Counted from the stretch's first letter, positions 40,295 to 48,882 are shown. The stretch: DNA of 64,000 nt from a virus (IMGVR_UViG_3300027714_002764:1-64000); one strand, 5' to 3'. Translations and numbers: made by a program. The notes: generated by a model from the letters alone, not told the origin.

Positions 40295-41080
40295 ATGATA
40301 AGAATAAAAGATATATTAGGATACCCATCTCTAGCTTACCATATAGACAATAAGCTCTCATTGCATGAGCATGTCTACCGTTATAACTCTAAAGCCTTTA
40401 TACAATTGTTTAATGAAGCAAGAGAAGCTCTTAGAGACGAAGCTATTGAGTTAAACGAAACAGATAGAGAGCTCTTAGAAACAACTGACATAGGAGAATA
40501 CGCAGATTATAATGGTATGAGGGTACCTTTAGACTTACCAATGGTCTCTGCAAAATATAACCCACTATTTGAAATTGGCTGTCTAATTGACGATATGATT
40601 GAAAACGAGGACACAATCGACGAAGCCTCTACTATCGAGCAAATGATAGATTTTGATTTAATAAAAGAGCTAGTAGAATCAATTGGAGCAAATATTAATA
40701 TGGATAAATTTAGGAAAGCAGTTAGTATTCAAAATGAATCATTTGACTATTCTGGATTTGACATGATAAAAGCCTCAGTCGGATATATGAATGAGCTAGA
40801 ATATAAAGGTAAAAAAGTAAAACTTAACAAACCTAAACGTGGAGGCTCTAAAAAATTCTACGTATATGTTAAATCTAAAAAAGGTAATGTAAAAAAAGTA
40901 TCTTTTGGAGATACTAACTTATCAGTTAAGTTTAAACAAAAAGGAGCAAGAGCATCTTTTGCAGCACGACATAAATGTGCTACTAAGAAAGACAAAACAA
41001 AAGCAGGGTACTGGTCCTGTAATATAGGTCGCTATTGGAAATCATTAGGCGGCAGCGCTAACTTTTCAGGATATTGGTAG
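40295..41080 (+). CDS. DUF5872-domain protein, 261 aa
   Basis: The last 90 residues (KPKRGGSKKFYVYVKSKKGN, VKKVSFGDTNLSVKF, RASFAARHKCATKKDKTKAG, YWSCNIGRYW) match the DUF5872 domain common in marine phage virion-associated proteins. It is basic and cysteine-bearing; nucleic-acid binding is plausible. The N-terminus IRIKDILGYPSLAYH is a looser form of the shared leader, and the middle 150 residues are helical and acidic. Function is not known. Confidence 0.7.
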   Translation: MIRIKDILGYPSLAYHIDNKLSLHEHVYRYNSKAFIQLFNEAREALRDEAIELNETDRELLETTDIGEYADYNGMRVPLDLPMVSAKYNPLFEIGCLIDDMIENEDTIDEASTIEQMIDFDLIKELVESIGANINMDKFRKAVSIQNESFDYSGFDMIKASVGYMNELEYKGKKVKLNKPKRGGSKKFYVYVKSKKGNVKKVSFGDTNLSVKFKQKGARASFAARHKCATKKDKTKAGYWSCNIGRYWKSLGGSANFSGYW

Positions 41081-41083
41081 GAT

Positions 41084-41401
41084 ATGAAATTAATTAAACT
41101 TATATTAGAGGATACAAAAGAAACTTTCGATGACTTTGCTGAAGGTAGAGAAAAAGGAGCAAGTAAAATTGCTTCATCTGCTAAAGAAAAAGGAGGTGAT
41201 TCATTATTAACTTATGAACACTTTAACGTAAAGCTTTCTTATTATAAAAAAGCAGCTGACGGAAAATTTAATCTAGAAGCAGCTCAAAAAGAGTTTGAAG
41301 AGACTCACAAAAAAATTAGTTCTACTATGAGCCAGACGGCGTTTCAAAAAGAAATGGGGAGGTTAGAGGTTCTAGGAGAGTTAATTATTAAACACGGATA
41401 A
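41084..41401 (+). CDS. Small helical protein with MKLxxIILxE-type N-terminus, 105 aa
   Basis: Begins MKLIKLILEDTKETF, the shared leader with an I-L-E site, then a helical body (FAEGREKGASKIASSAKEKG and later KEFEETHKKISSTMSQTAFQ). Basic and acidic residues alternate. No family recognised. Three bases after the DUF5872 gene. Confidence 0.6.
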   Translation: MKLIKLILEDTKETFDDFAEGREKGASKIASSAKEKGGDSLLTYEHFNVKLSYYKKAADGKFNLEAAQKEFEETHKKISSTMSQTAFQKEMGRLEVLGELIIKHG

Positions 41402-41422
41402 TTATTTTAAATTTTCACCTTA

Positions 41423-41494
41423 ATGAAAAAGTTATTACTAATACCACTAAACGATTATCAAATCGCACCATCTGCTTGTTTACCAAGTGAATAA
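41423..41494 (+). CDS. 23-aa frame before the gene at 41487
   Basis: MKKLLLIPLNDYQIAPSACL and three more codons. Its TAA overlaps the GTG start of the next gene. It may be a coupling leader; the coding evidence is the placement only. Confidence 0.25.
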   Translation: MKKLLLIPLNDYQIAPSACLPSE

Positions 41495-41753
41495 TAAACC
41501 CTACAAAGAAACATTAGGTAAGGAGTATTCTGTGAGAGAGTTTTTACAGAGTACCTCATCACTTGAATATGTTTGGCATAGAGATAAAGAAGATAGGTAC
41601 GTACAGCCTATTAATTATTCTGATTGGAAGCTACAACTAGACAATACAGTACCTGTGGAGTTCGGTAATAGTAAACTATTTATACCTAAAGAGACTTACC
41701 ACAGACTTATAAAAGGAACAGGTGATATAACTCTCAAAGTTTGGAAACTATAA
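41487..41753 (+). CDS. Hypothetical protein, 88 aa
   Basis: Starts at a GTG inside the end of a 23-codon frame; no ATG is present nearby. It reads YKETLGKEYSVREFLQSTSS and later VPVEFGNSKLFIPKETYHRL. Small, mixed alpha-beta, no match. It lies among the genes with the shared N-terminus but lacks it. Confidence 0.45.
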   Translation: MNNKPYKETLGKEYSVREFLQSTSSLEYVWHRDKEDRYVQPINYSDWKLQLDNTVPVEFGNSKLFIPKETYHRLIKGTGDITLKVWKL

Positions 41754-41763
41754 AATAACTTAA

Positions 41764-42108
41764 ATGAAACTATCAGATATTATCTTAACAGAAGGACATG
41801 ACTATGATAAATATAAGCATGTAGCTCTCGATATAACAAAAGAGCTTACTGTTGGATACGGTGATTATAATCCAATGGTTAGTATGGGGCATTATGTTGA
41901 GGACGGACCTAATGCAGGGAAAGGATATGGATCAGTTGAATTTAAAGTTGAAGAAGCACTTCCAGATGACACATTTAGACAAGTAGTAGCGTTCCTTAAA
42001 ACCAGAAAATATAATGTAACATCAGAAGCTAATTACTATGATGATGATGGGGATAGATATTACTATCCTAGAATACAATTCGAGTTTTCACAAAGCGATG
42101 TAAAATGA
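41764..42108 (+). CDS. Small protein with MKLxxIILxE N-terminus, 114 aa
   Basis: MKLSDIILTEGHDYDKYKHV is the cleanest copy of the shared leader, with an L-T-E-G site exactly of the kind cut by T4-type prohead proteases. The body (DITKELTVGYGDYNPMVSMG and later VEEALPDDTFRQVVAFLKTR) is an alpha-beta domain not recognised. Its end overlaps the next leader-bearing gene by four bases. Confidence 0.6.
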   Translation: MKLSDIILTEGHDYDKYKHVALDITKELTVGYGDYNPMVSMGHYVEDGPNAGKGYGSVEFKVEEALPDDTFRQVVAFLKTRKYNVTSEANYYDDDGDRYYYPRIQFEFSQSDVK

Positions 42109-42299
42109 AACTATCCAAAATTATACTAGAAGATAAAACTATTGTAGCAAGAACAGAAGTAGATATGTCTAATGATGATATCAATAAACTAACTGAATCT
42201 ATAACAAATCAACTAGAAGAATTCCTAGACACAGGCAACAGAGACCTTATAAGGATTACAGTAGCAACTGCTATTAACGAACTGCTCCAAAACAAATAA
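42105..42299 (+). CDS. Small protein with MKLxxIILxE N-terminus, 64 aa
   Basis: MKLSKIILEDKTIVARTEVD: the shared leader with an I-L-E-D site, then a single short helical domain (DDINKLTESITNQLEEFLDT). It ends before the promoter at 42309. Function unknown. Confidence 0.6.
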   Translation: MKLSKIILEDKTIVARTEVDMSNDDINKLTESITNQLEEFLDTGNRDLIRITVATAINELLQNK

Positions 42300-42308
42300 T
42301 ATAAAAGT

Positions 42309-42338
42309 TTGCCGTCTGAATAAAAGTTCTTATCTTTA
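42309..42338 (+). promoter_or_regulatory. Early-type promoter with overlapping dyads, upstream of primase
   Basis: TTG at 42309-42311, then TATCTTTA at 42331-42338 at 19-base spacing. TCTTAT at 42328-42333 pairs with ATAAGA at 42341-42346, and CCGTC (42313-42317) pairs with GACGG (42351-42355), so the -7 box lies in a nested hairpin. It is the only early-type promoter seen in the late half of the window. Confidence 0.6.
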
Positions 42339-42359
42339 CTATAAGATACGGACGGTTAT

Positions 42360-43283
42360 ATGGATTACGCTTTTCTTTTAGGAAGTATAGAGAATATACT
42401 AGGTAAGAGTCATAAGAGAGCTAGAGATAATTATGCTTTCTCATGCCCTTTTTGCAATCACCGCAAACCTAAGTTAGAAATTAATATGTTTACTAACGAA
42501 GAAGGTAAGAACTACTGGGAATGTTGGGTTTGTCAAACTAGAGGGACTACGATTAGGTCCCTATTAAGACAGTTGCAAACACCTCGTGATCAAGCAGTAG
42601 ATATTCTTAAGTTTGTACCGAAAGGGAATGAGGTGGAATACAAACACCTATCTATATTAGAACTACCAAAAGAGTTTCAATTGCTTCAAAATGCAACAAC
42701 AACATCAGTTACAGCTAACTTAATTAAAAAATACCTATATGCAAGAGGACTTAGCTCAACAGATTTTATTAAATATGGTATTGGATACGCAGCAAGTGGA
42801 GAGTATGGAGGAAGAGTTATTATTCCAAGTTATTCTAGATCCAATCAACTCAATTTCTTTGTTGCACGAAGTTACCAGGGGGATTACTTTAAATACAAGA
42901 ACCCTGAAACTTCAAAAGATATAATATTCTTTGAGAACTTAATTAATTGGAATATGCCTATCATACTATGTGAAGGTGTATTTGATGCTATAGCTATAAA
43001 ACGTAATGTCATACCCATACTAGGAAAGTCAATCTCTACAGCTCTATACAAAAAGATTCTTATAAGCCCTCTTGAAGATATATACATTGCATTAGATAAT
43101 GATGCTAAAACAAAAGCATTACAAATATCAGAACAATTCTTAAACCTCGGTAAAAGAGTATTCTTAATTGATATGAAAGAAAAAGACCCATCTAACATGG
43201 GCTTTAAGTCATTTACAGATTTAATTAAAACAGCAGAAGAATTAGACCTTAGCAGTCTAATGATGCATAAGCTAGATTTATGA
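42360..43283 (+). CDS. gp61: DNA primase gp61-like, 307 aa
   Basis: A CHC2/ribbon-type zinc site is formed by FSCPFCNH and WECWVC (Cys29, 32, 55, 58). A TOPRIM domain follows: ILCEGVFDAIAIKRN (catalytic Glu) and IYIALDNDAKTKAL (D-x-D). This is the layout of T4-type primase gp61, which makes RNA primers for lagging-strand synthesis. It is embedded in late genes but has an early-type promoter, so it is timed separately. The end overlaps the nuclease gene by four bases. Confidence 0.85.
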   Translation: MDYAFLLGSIENILGKSHKRARDNYAFSCPFCNHRKPKLEINMFTNEEGKNYWECWVCQTRGTTIRSLLRQLQTPRDQAVDILKFVPKGNEVEYKHLSILELPKEFQLLQNATTTSVTANLIKKYLYARGLSSTDFIKYGIGYAASGEYGGRVIIPSYSRSNQLNFFVARSYQGDYFKYKNPETSKDIIFFENLINWNMPIILCEGVFDAIAIKRNVIPILGKSISTALYKKILISPLEDIYIALDNDAKTKALQISEQFLNLGKRVFLIDMKEKDPSNMGFKSFTDLIKTAEELDLSSLMMHKLDL

Positions 43284-44062
43284 TAAAACAAGGTATGAAC
43301 ATTCTAGAACAGAATGAAAAAAAGAAATTAGACTTTAACCCTAAATTAAAGCAAATAAACTTTTTAGACCGTAGAGTCTATAAGAGAGGCGAAGGAGTAT
43401 ATTACCCGTCCGTAACTACAATACTCCAATATATGCCCAAGAATAAGTTCTTCGAATCGTGGATGAAGGATGTTGGGCATAACGCTGATCTTATTATGCG
43501 TAGAGCAGGTAAAGAAGGTACACAAGTACATGAAGCTGCAGAACAGTTGATACTAGGAAATGAAGTAACATGGATGGATGATTACGGTAGAGCTAAATAT
43601 AGCCAACTTGTATGGGAAATGATATTAAAGTTTCATGACTTCTGGACAACTCATAAACCAGAACTTATTTCTGCAGAAGAATTTGTATGGTCAGATAAAC
43701 ATAAGTATGCAGGTACAGCAGACATTGTATGTAAAATGAATGGAGAAATATGGTTACTAGACATCAAAACATCCAACTCAGTACACAAGTCTTTTGATCT
43801 TCAGTTAGCTTCATATGCAAAAGCGTTAGAAGAATCTAAAAACCAGAAAATTGATAGGACAGGTATCATTTGGCTTAAAGCTCAAAGTAGAGGACCCTCT
43901 AAACAGAAAAATGTAATACAGGGTAAAGGATGGAAAGTATTACAAATAGACAAAATTGAAGAGAACTTTGAACTATTTCAACTTATATATAGACTATACG
44001 GATTAGAACATCCCGTAGTTGAACCTATTTATAATAGTTACCCTACTACACTTAAACTATAA
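43280..44062 (+). CDS. PD-(D/E)XK nuclease, RecB/Cas4-like, 260 aa
   Basis: GKEGTQVHEAAEQL (motif with His), EEFVWSDKHKYAGTADIVCK (Asp), GEIWLLDIKTSN (the E/D-x-K) and FDLQLASYAKALEE (the Q-x-x-x-Y) are the four motifs of the RecB-family exonuclease fold. No cysteine cluster for an iron-sulphur site is evident, unlike Cas4. With the primase just upstream it likely acts in phage DNA replication, recombination or host DNA breakdown. Confidence 0.8.
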   Translation: MIKQGMNILEQNEKKKLDFNPKLKQINFLDRRVYKRGEGVYYPSVTTILQYMPKNKFFESWMKDVGHNADLIMRRAGKEGTQVHEAAEQLILGNEVTWMDDYGRAKYSQLVWEMILKFHDFWTTHKPELISAEEFVWSDKHKYAGTADIVCKMNGEIWLLDIKTSNSVHKSFDLQLASYAKALEESKNQKIDRTGIIWLKAQSRGPSKQKNVIQGKGWKVLQIDKIEENFELFQLIYRLYGLEHPVVEPIYNSYPTTLKL

Positions 44063-44065
44063 TAT

Positions 44066-44950
44066 ATGCGAAAATTACTACTTACCTTATCTATTCTTAT
44101 TTTAATAGGCTGTTCTACTTTTAAACTCTCGACTCATAACTATGATCCTATATACGGACCAACAGGAGATGAAATTGAAGTAGGTGTAATTAATACTCAA
44201 TGGGAATTAAATAGAAAGCTAAGAGACGATTTTCAATTTAGATATAATTTTGCTGAATATGCAATGAATCAGCCTTACAGCTGGTACTTTAATAACCGCA
44301 CACTTAATAGGTATAACATGTGGAATCCATATAGTAGGTTCGATATGTACGCTAACAGTAATAACTTTTGGATGAATTGGGCATTTGATTACCCATTTAA
44401 TAACTTTAATTATAACTGGAGAGACCCTTTTGGGTTTAATTCAATGTATGGAAGTAACGGTTATAATAATTGGGGATACGGTAATAGCTGGTATGATCCA
44501 TATAACAGAAGGGGTAATCGATATACATGGAATAACTTGTATTATAATCAACCTAAAAATAGAAACATATCTTACAATAGAGGTAGAAGAGGAAGTAGCA
44601 GTGTTAATCCAAGATCAGCAACAGCAGGTAATACCCTAGTTAACCAACAACCCGCTTCTACAATCGACCGTATGGTTAATAAATTGAGAGAAAAAAATAA
44701 AGAAGTAAGAGTATATCTAAGTCCTAACAGTGTACCTACTGTAATAAGACGTAGAAATAATAATATACAGCTGACTAGAACCAATAATAGACGTACTATT
44801 TATAATAATAATAATAGTAGGTCTAATCAAATAAGGAGACAAGAAGTTCAAAGAACCTCTACTCCTAGAAGAAGTAGTTCTAATAGTAGTAATACTCCTA
44901 CTAGAAGTAATAATAAGTCTACATCTAATAACGGAAGAAAGCAACAATGA
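44066..44950 (+). CDS. Asn/Tyr-rich lipoprotein, 294 aa
   Basis: The signal peptide ends with LIGC (Cys16). After about 60 ordinary residues comes a stretch rich in Asn, Tyr, Trp and Phe (about residues 65-175, for example YNNWGYGNSWYDPYNRRG) and then a basic Arg/Asn/Ser tail with repeats of R-S-N-N and S-S-N. The composition is prion-like, suggesting self-association at the outer membrane. I do not recognise a family. It is read between the nuclease and the P-loop gene. Confidence 0.6.
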   Translation: MRKLLLTLSILILIGCSTFKLSTHNYDPIYGPTGDEIEVGVINTQWELNRKLRDDFQFRYNFAEYAMNQPYSWYFNNRTLNRYNMWNPYSRFDMYANSNNFWMNWAFDYPFNNFNYNWRDPFGFNSMYGSNGYNNWGYGNSWYDPYNRRGNRYTWNNLYYNQPKNRNISYNRGRRGSSSVNPRSATAGNTLVNQQPASTIDRMVNKLREKNKEVRVYLSPNSVPTVIRRRNNNIQLTRTNNRRTIYNNNNSRSNQIRRQEVQRTSTPRRSSSNSSNTPTRSNNKSTSNNGRKQQ

Positions 44951-45885
44951 TTAAATTAATGCACATATTAACCGAAGATAGTAATAAACCTAAAGCTGTA
45001 ATAATGGCAGGAGGAGCAGGCTCTGGGAAAACATATCTACTTAACCAACTCGGTATAGAAGGACTAACTTCTTTTAATCCAGACAAATACGTTGAAGATC
45101 CAGATCATCCCTACCATAATAACCTAGGAGCTGCATCAAACCAAATAAATAAAGACGTAAATGCCGCTGCAGATGATAAAATGAGTTTTTTATGGGATAC
45201 AACAGCATCGGGAGTTAGATTTGATGAAACATTAAATAAGTTAATTTCATTAGGTTATGATATATATATGATACTAGTATATAGTCACCCTATGATTTCT
45301 TATATCTCTAACTTCTCTAGAGGTAGAAATATACCTGCAGCATCAGTTTTCTCAACTTGGAGAAACGCTTATCAAAAAATTGGTGAGTTTCAAAAGAAGA
45401 CTAAAGGTAATCTTTCAATATTTGTAAACGATCACGGAGGTAAATTTACTAATGAAGTAGAGGCATTTAATACTGCTGCTAAAAACGGCATTAACGGTAT
45501 TAAAGACTACTTAGCTGCATATAACGAAAAGACAGGAGCAGGGAAAAGCTCTTTCTTTAAACCAGTAGTAATGTCTTCAGAAGAGGAACAAGAATTTAAT
45601 AAAGCTGTAGTAAACGTCGATTGGAATAAAGATAACAGATCAGAAGATAAAGCTTTAAAAACAGCCTTCCTTAAGTCTTATCAAAAAATAGGTACTGGAC
45701 CAGGTGAGGATAAACTTAAAGACACGGTAAAAAAATATAAAGATAAAAGTGTTGGCGAAAAAGAAAAAAGCGATGCAGTACTAACCAGTATCGCTGACAT
45801 GATATATTCACCTGAATTTCAAGAACTACTAAAACATTCAACACCTAAAGAAATAGATACTAAAGTACAATCATTCTTAGCATGA
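44947..45885 (+). CDS. P-loop kinase-like (zeta-toxin-like) protein with targeting leader, 312 aa
   Basis: Begins MIKLMHILTEDSNKPK, the shared leader with an L-T-E-D site, immediately before AVIMAGGAGSGKTYLLNQLG, a Walker A motif at residues 22-29. FNPDKYVEDPDHPYHNN and SFLWDTTASGVRFDET resemble zeta-toxin or polynucleotide-kinase-like P-loop enzymes, with the Asp expected to act on a substrate hydroxyl. Zeta toxins phosphorylate UDP-sugars needed for the cell wall. The leader implies that the enzyme could enter the capsid and be delivered. The C-terminal 80 residues are charged and helical. Confidence 0.65.
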   Translation: MIKLMHILTEDSNKPKAVIMAGGAGSGKTYLLNQLGIEGLTSFNPDKYVEDPDHPYHNNLGAASNQINKDVNAAADDKMSFLWDTTASGVRFDETLNKLISLGYDIYMILVYSHPMISYISNFSRGRNIPAASVFSTWRNAYQKIGEFQKKTKGNLSIFVNDHGGKFTNEVEAFNTAAKNGINGIKDYLAAYNEKTGAGKSSFFKPVVMSSEEEQEFNKAVVNVDWNKDNRSEDKALKTAFLKSYQKIGTGPGEDKLKDTVKKYKDKSVGEKEKSDAVLTSIADMIYSPEFQELLKHSTPKEIDTKVQSFLA

Positions 45886-47729
45886 TAGCATTATACCCAG
45901 GAGCATTTAAACCACCTCATAGAGGTCATTTTGAAGTCGTTAAGAGTCTACTTAACGGTTCCTTCACTGGAAAGCTATATGGCCTTGATGATTATAAAGA
46001 AGCAGGTATAAAGGCTTTAGAAGGAGAAGACTCTAAGGCAGAACCAATAAATAAAGTTGTTATATTCATAGGAGGAAAAGATCGTAATGGTTTAGGAGCA
46101 GATAAATCTAAGGCAATATGGGAAATATACGCTAAATATTTACCAGGAGAAGTAGTAATATACGATAGAGTTCCTAACCCTATGTTAAATGCTAAGGTAT
46201 ATGCTAAAGACAGACCAACAGAAAACTTTTATGCTGTTACAGGAATAAGAGGAGAAGAAGATTTAATTGATTTAAAACGTATATCAACATTTAAAAACCT
46301 AACTAATGTAGAGGGATTAGCTTTAGTACCTTCAGGAGAAAATCTTGCTATTAGAGCAACAAACTTTAGAAATAAGCTAATATCAGGAAACTTAGATGAT
46401 ACTTTAGATTTCTTTCCTAAAGAATTATCAAGAGAAGAAATGTTAAAAATTACTAACATGTTAAAAGACAGTATAATTGCAGAGCAAATGAACATAACCA
46501 TTGAAGAGATCTTTAACGGTTTTGCTTCAAATGAAAAACCAAGAAGAAATCAACATACAATTAATACTCACGGAGTAATGAGATCAGAAGATAGAGCAGA
46601 TCTTGTTAAAATATATAATAAACTCCGTACAGTACTCAACACTGAATTAGTATTAGTAAATTTTAAACAAGATAGAATAGAAGTTAGCTTAAAGAATGAC
46701 TCAGATAGAAGTTCATTTGACTATACTCCTCACATGGCTTCCCTATTAGAGTATATGTTAAATGAGGGAATGAAAATTACTCCTTTACCTGAAATTAAAC
46801 TTAAAAAAGATATTGATGAAGCTTCTAATTTCTTTGGAAAGACTGCTTACTATGATCCTAACATAAAAGAAGTTGTCTTATATACAGAAGGAAGACATCC
46901 AAAAGATGTAATGAGGTCCTTTACTCATGAAATGGTTCACCATATGCAAAATATGGAAAAAAGGCTTGGAGGTATATCTACTAGTAATACTAATGAAGAT
47001 AATGACTTGCTAGAAATAGAAAAAGAAGCATACTTAAAGGGCAATATTACTTTTAGAAACTGGGAAGATTCAGTTAAAAACCCTAAAGAACAAGTTGCAG
47101 AAGGTAGTTACGATACACTTACGAATCGTATTTCTTCTACTATATTTGATTCATTTAAAGAAGCAATAGTAAAAGGAGAAGATGGAGAGTTTAATATTAC
47201 TATCGGTCCACAGGAAGATGCAGATATAAAACATAAAATGAGCTTTGACGTTCAAGCTATTATTAAAGTAACAGATGATATCTACTCTGTAGACGGAGGA
47301 GCAAATGCAGGGTATGATGACGATGGAGACGATATAGACCCTTTTATCAATATAGTATTTCAAGTACCAACTAATATTGACCTAAAGGAGTTATCTTTTG
47401 ATTTAAAAGACGTAATAAGACACGAAGTAGAACACCTCACCCAAGATGGTGAAAACCTTAAACAAGGTAAATACATTCCAGATGATGGAGACTTAAGAGC
47501 TCTAATTGATGCTGGACTATTAGATAAAGATGAATATTATAAACTTCCTAAAGAAGTAGATGCAATGATTCAAGGTATGTACTTTAAAGCTAAAAAATCT
47601 AAAACTCCATTTGTAGATGTAGTTGATGATTATTTTAACAAGGCTAAAGTAACACGAGAAGAAAGACCTATTATAAAAGCTCTTTGGAATCGACGTTTAC
47701 CTGCTTTAGGAATAAAACAAAGGTTATGA
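45882..47729 (+). CDS. Fusion: nucleotidyltransferase plus two HExxH metallopeptidase-like domains, 615 aa
   Basis: Residues 1-190: ALYPGAFKPPHRGHFEVVKS, a nucleotidyltransferase start with the H-x-G-H motif (13-16, HRGH). Residues about 310-400: SFTHEMVHHMQNMEKRL with HExxH at 349-353 and a downstream Glu in EIEKEAY. Residues about 410-600: DVIRHEVEHLTQDG with a second HExxH at 514-518 and PKEVDAM. Between them IIAEQMN (Glu201) and QVAEGSY (Glu407) are candidate gp21-type cleavage sites at domain borders. The gene overlaps the P-loop gene and the nucleotidase gene. It has no leader of its own. A processed polyprotein is a good hypothesis. Confidence 0.65.
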   Translation: MIALYPGAFKPPHRGHFEVVKSLLNGSFTGKLYGLDDYKEAGIKALEGEDSKAEPINKVVIFIGGKDRNGLGADKSKAIWEIYAKYLPGEVVIYDRVPNPMLNAKVYAKDRPTENFYAVTGIRGEEDLIDLKRISTFKNLTNVEGLALVPSGENLAIRATNFRNKLISGNLDDTLDFFPKELSREEMLKITNMLKDSIIAEQMNITIEEIFNGFASNEKPRRNQHTINTHGVMRSEDRADLVKIYNKLRTVLNTELVLVNFKQDRIEVSLKNDSDRSSFDYTPHMASLLEYMLNEGMKITPLPEIKLKKDIDEASNFFGKTAYYDPNIKEVVLYTEGRHPKDVMRSFTHEMVHHMQNMEKRLGGISTSNTNEDNDLLEIEKEAYLKGNITFRNWEDSVKNPKEQVAEGSYDTLTNRISSTIFDSFKEAIVKGEDGEFNITIGPQEDADIKHKMSFDVQAIIKVTDDIYSVDGGANAGYDDDGDDIDPFINIVFQVPTNIDLKELSFDLKDVIRHEVEHLTQDGENLKQGKYIPDDGDLRALIDAGLLDKDEYYKLPKEVDAMIQGMYFKAKKSKTPFVDVVDDYFNKAKVTREERPIIKALWNRRLPALGIKQRL

Positions 47730-48274
47730 AACAAAAAATAAGTGAACTATTAGCAGAAGGATACCCTCTGCCAGAACAAAAAGAAGTACCACCGTATAAA
47801 ATATACTGTGATATGGATGGAGTACTAACAGATTTCGAATCAAGATTTGAACACTATACAGGTAAACATCCTCAAGTATATGAAAAACAATATGGACTCC
47901 AGAAGTTTTGGAACTTAATAGATGTAGAGGTAGGAATAAAGTTTTGGATAGGTATGGGCTGGATGCCACAAGGTCAAGAATTATGGAATTTTATTAAACA
48001 ATATCAACCAGACCTATTAACTTCTCCTTCTAGAGATAATAGTTCAAGACTAGGTAAACAGTTATGGGCTAAGAATAACTTAAGTCCGAAGCCAAAAGTA
48101 ATACTTGCGTACTCTAAAGATAAACAGAGGTATGCAAATGAGAATAGTATATTAATAGACGATAAACCGTCTAATATAAATGAATGGGCAGCTAAAGGCG
48201 GAATTGCAATAAGATGTAAAGACGGAGATACTAACCATGTTATAAATAAATTAAAAGAGTTAGGTTATGCGTGA
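47726..48274 (+). CDS. HAD-type 5'-nucleotidase-like protein with leader, 182 aa
   Basis: The ATG at 47726, in AAACAAAGGTTATG and overlapping the previous stop, is chosen over an upstream in-frame extension. It gives MKQKISELLAEGYPLPEQ, a leader with an L-A-E-G site. YKIYCDMDGVLTDFESRFEH is HAD motif I (D-x-D-G), TSPSRDNSS gives motif II, and SILIDDKPSNINEW is motif III/IV. The pattern fits 5'(3')-deoxyribonucleotidases that dephosphorylate nucleotides. Confidence 0.7.
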   Translation: MKQKISELLAEGYPLPEQKEVPPYKIYCDMDGVLTDFESRFEHYTGKHPQVYEKQYGLQKFWNLIDVEVGIKFWIGMGWMPQGQELWNFIKQYQPDLLTSPSRDNSSRLGKQLWAKNNLSPKPKVILAYSKDKQRYANENSILIDDKPSNINEWAAKGGIAIRCKDGDTNHVINKLKELGYA

Positions 48275-48848
48275 TGAAAAAGAATCGTTATTAAAAAAAG
48301 AATTCAAAGAAAGTGATTTACAAAGAGCAAGGAACCTAGTAAATAAGGACTTTACAGGCTCTACTAAAACACAAACAGGATATCAAAAATCATACGTTAG
48401 ACGTATTGAAGGAGACATATGGAATGAAGGAGGTAAGAGCTGGACGATTAAAAATGGTTTAAAGCAAAACATTACTAAATTAGATGCAGCAAAAAAAGCT
48501 ATACGAATTCCATTAGCTTGTCCTCAATGCAAAGGAAAAATGACTCATTGGTTAGCAAAAAAAATGTATAAGATACACGGTGTGTGTTTTAACTGTACTG
48601 TAGAAAATGAACAAGCTTTAAAGAAAGCCGGATTATACGATCAGTATGAAAAAAGAATGATGCAAGGTAATATGAGAGCATTTGCACAAGATATACAAGA
48701 CTGGTCAGTTGACTTTGTTAACGAGAGTCAAGATGTAGTAACAGAGGACGGAGTAATAGAAGACTGGAACTCTAATAGCAGTGCTAAAAAACAAGTTATA
48801 AAGAACGTAAAAGATTATTTAGATATTCTAAATAAACACATAGTATAG
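48267..48848 (+). CDS. Zinc-ribbon protein, 193 aa
   Basis: Central LACPQCKGKMTHWLAKKMYK and GVCFNCTVENEQAL form a C-x2-C ... C-x2-C ribbon embedded in helices, followed by YDQYEKRMMQGNMRAFAQ. I recall the same arrangement in T4-like marine phages without a known function. It overlaps the nucleotidase by eight bases. Confidence 0.6.
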   Translation: MRDEKESLLKKEFKESDLQRARNLVNKDFTGSTKTQTGYQKSYVRRIEGDIWNEGGKSWTIKNGLKQNITKLDAAKKAIRIPLACPQCKGKMTHWLAKKMYKIHGVCFNCTVENEQALKKAGLYDQYEKRMMQGNMRAFAQDIQDWSVDFVNESQDVVTEDGVIEDWNSNSSAKKQVIKNVKDYLDILNKHIV

Positions 48849-48851
48849 TTA

Positions 48852-48859
48852 TATTTATA
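48852..48859 (+). promoter_or_regulatory. Late-box TATTTATA
   Basis: Exact TATTTATA, 31 bases before the ATG at 48883, in the gap after the zinc-ribbon gene. Confidence 0.5.
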
Positions 48860-48882
48860 ATATATAATTAATTAACGTTAGA

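Noticed and set aside
41423-41494. A frameshift joining the 23-codon frame to the 88-aa gene
   Set aside because: No slippery sequence is visible at the overlap, and the short peptide shows no continuity with the following domain.
44385-44784. Additional frames on both strands within the Asn/Tyr-rich lipoprotein gene
   Set aside because: The repeated AAT and TAT codons create open frames by composition; no start signals or motifs support them.
47684-47725. Upstream extension of the HAD nucleotidase
   Set aside because: It would read inside the preceding gene and needs a non-ATG start; the ATG at 47726 has an AAAGGTTATG context and reveals the targeting leader.
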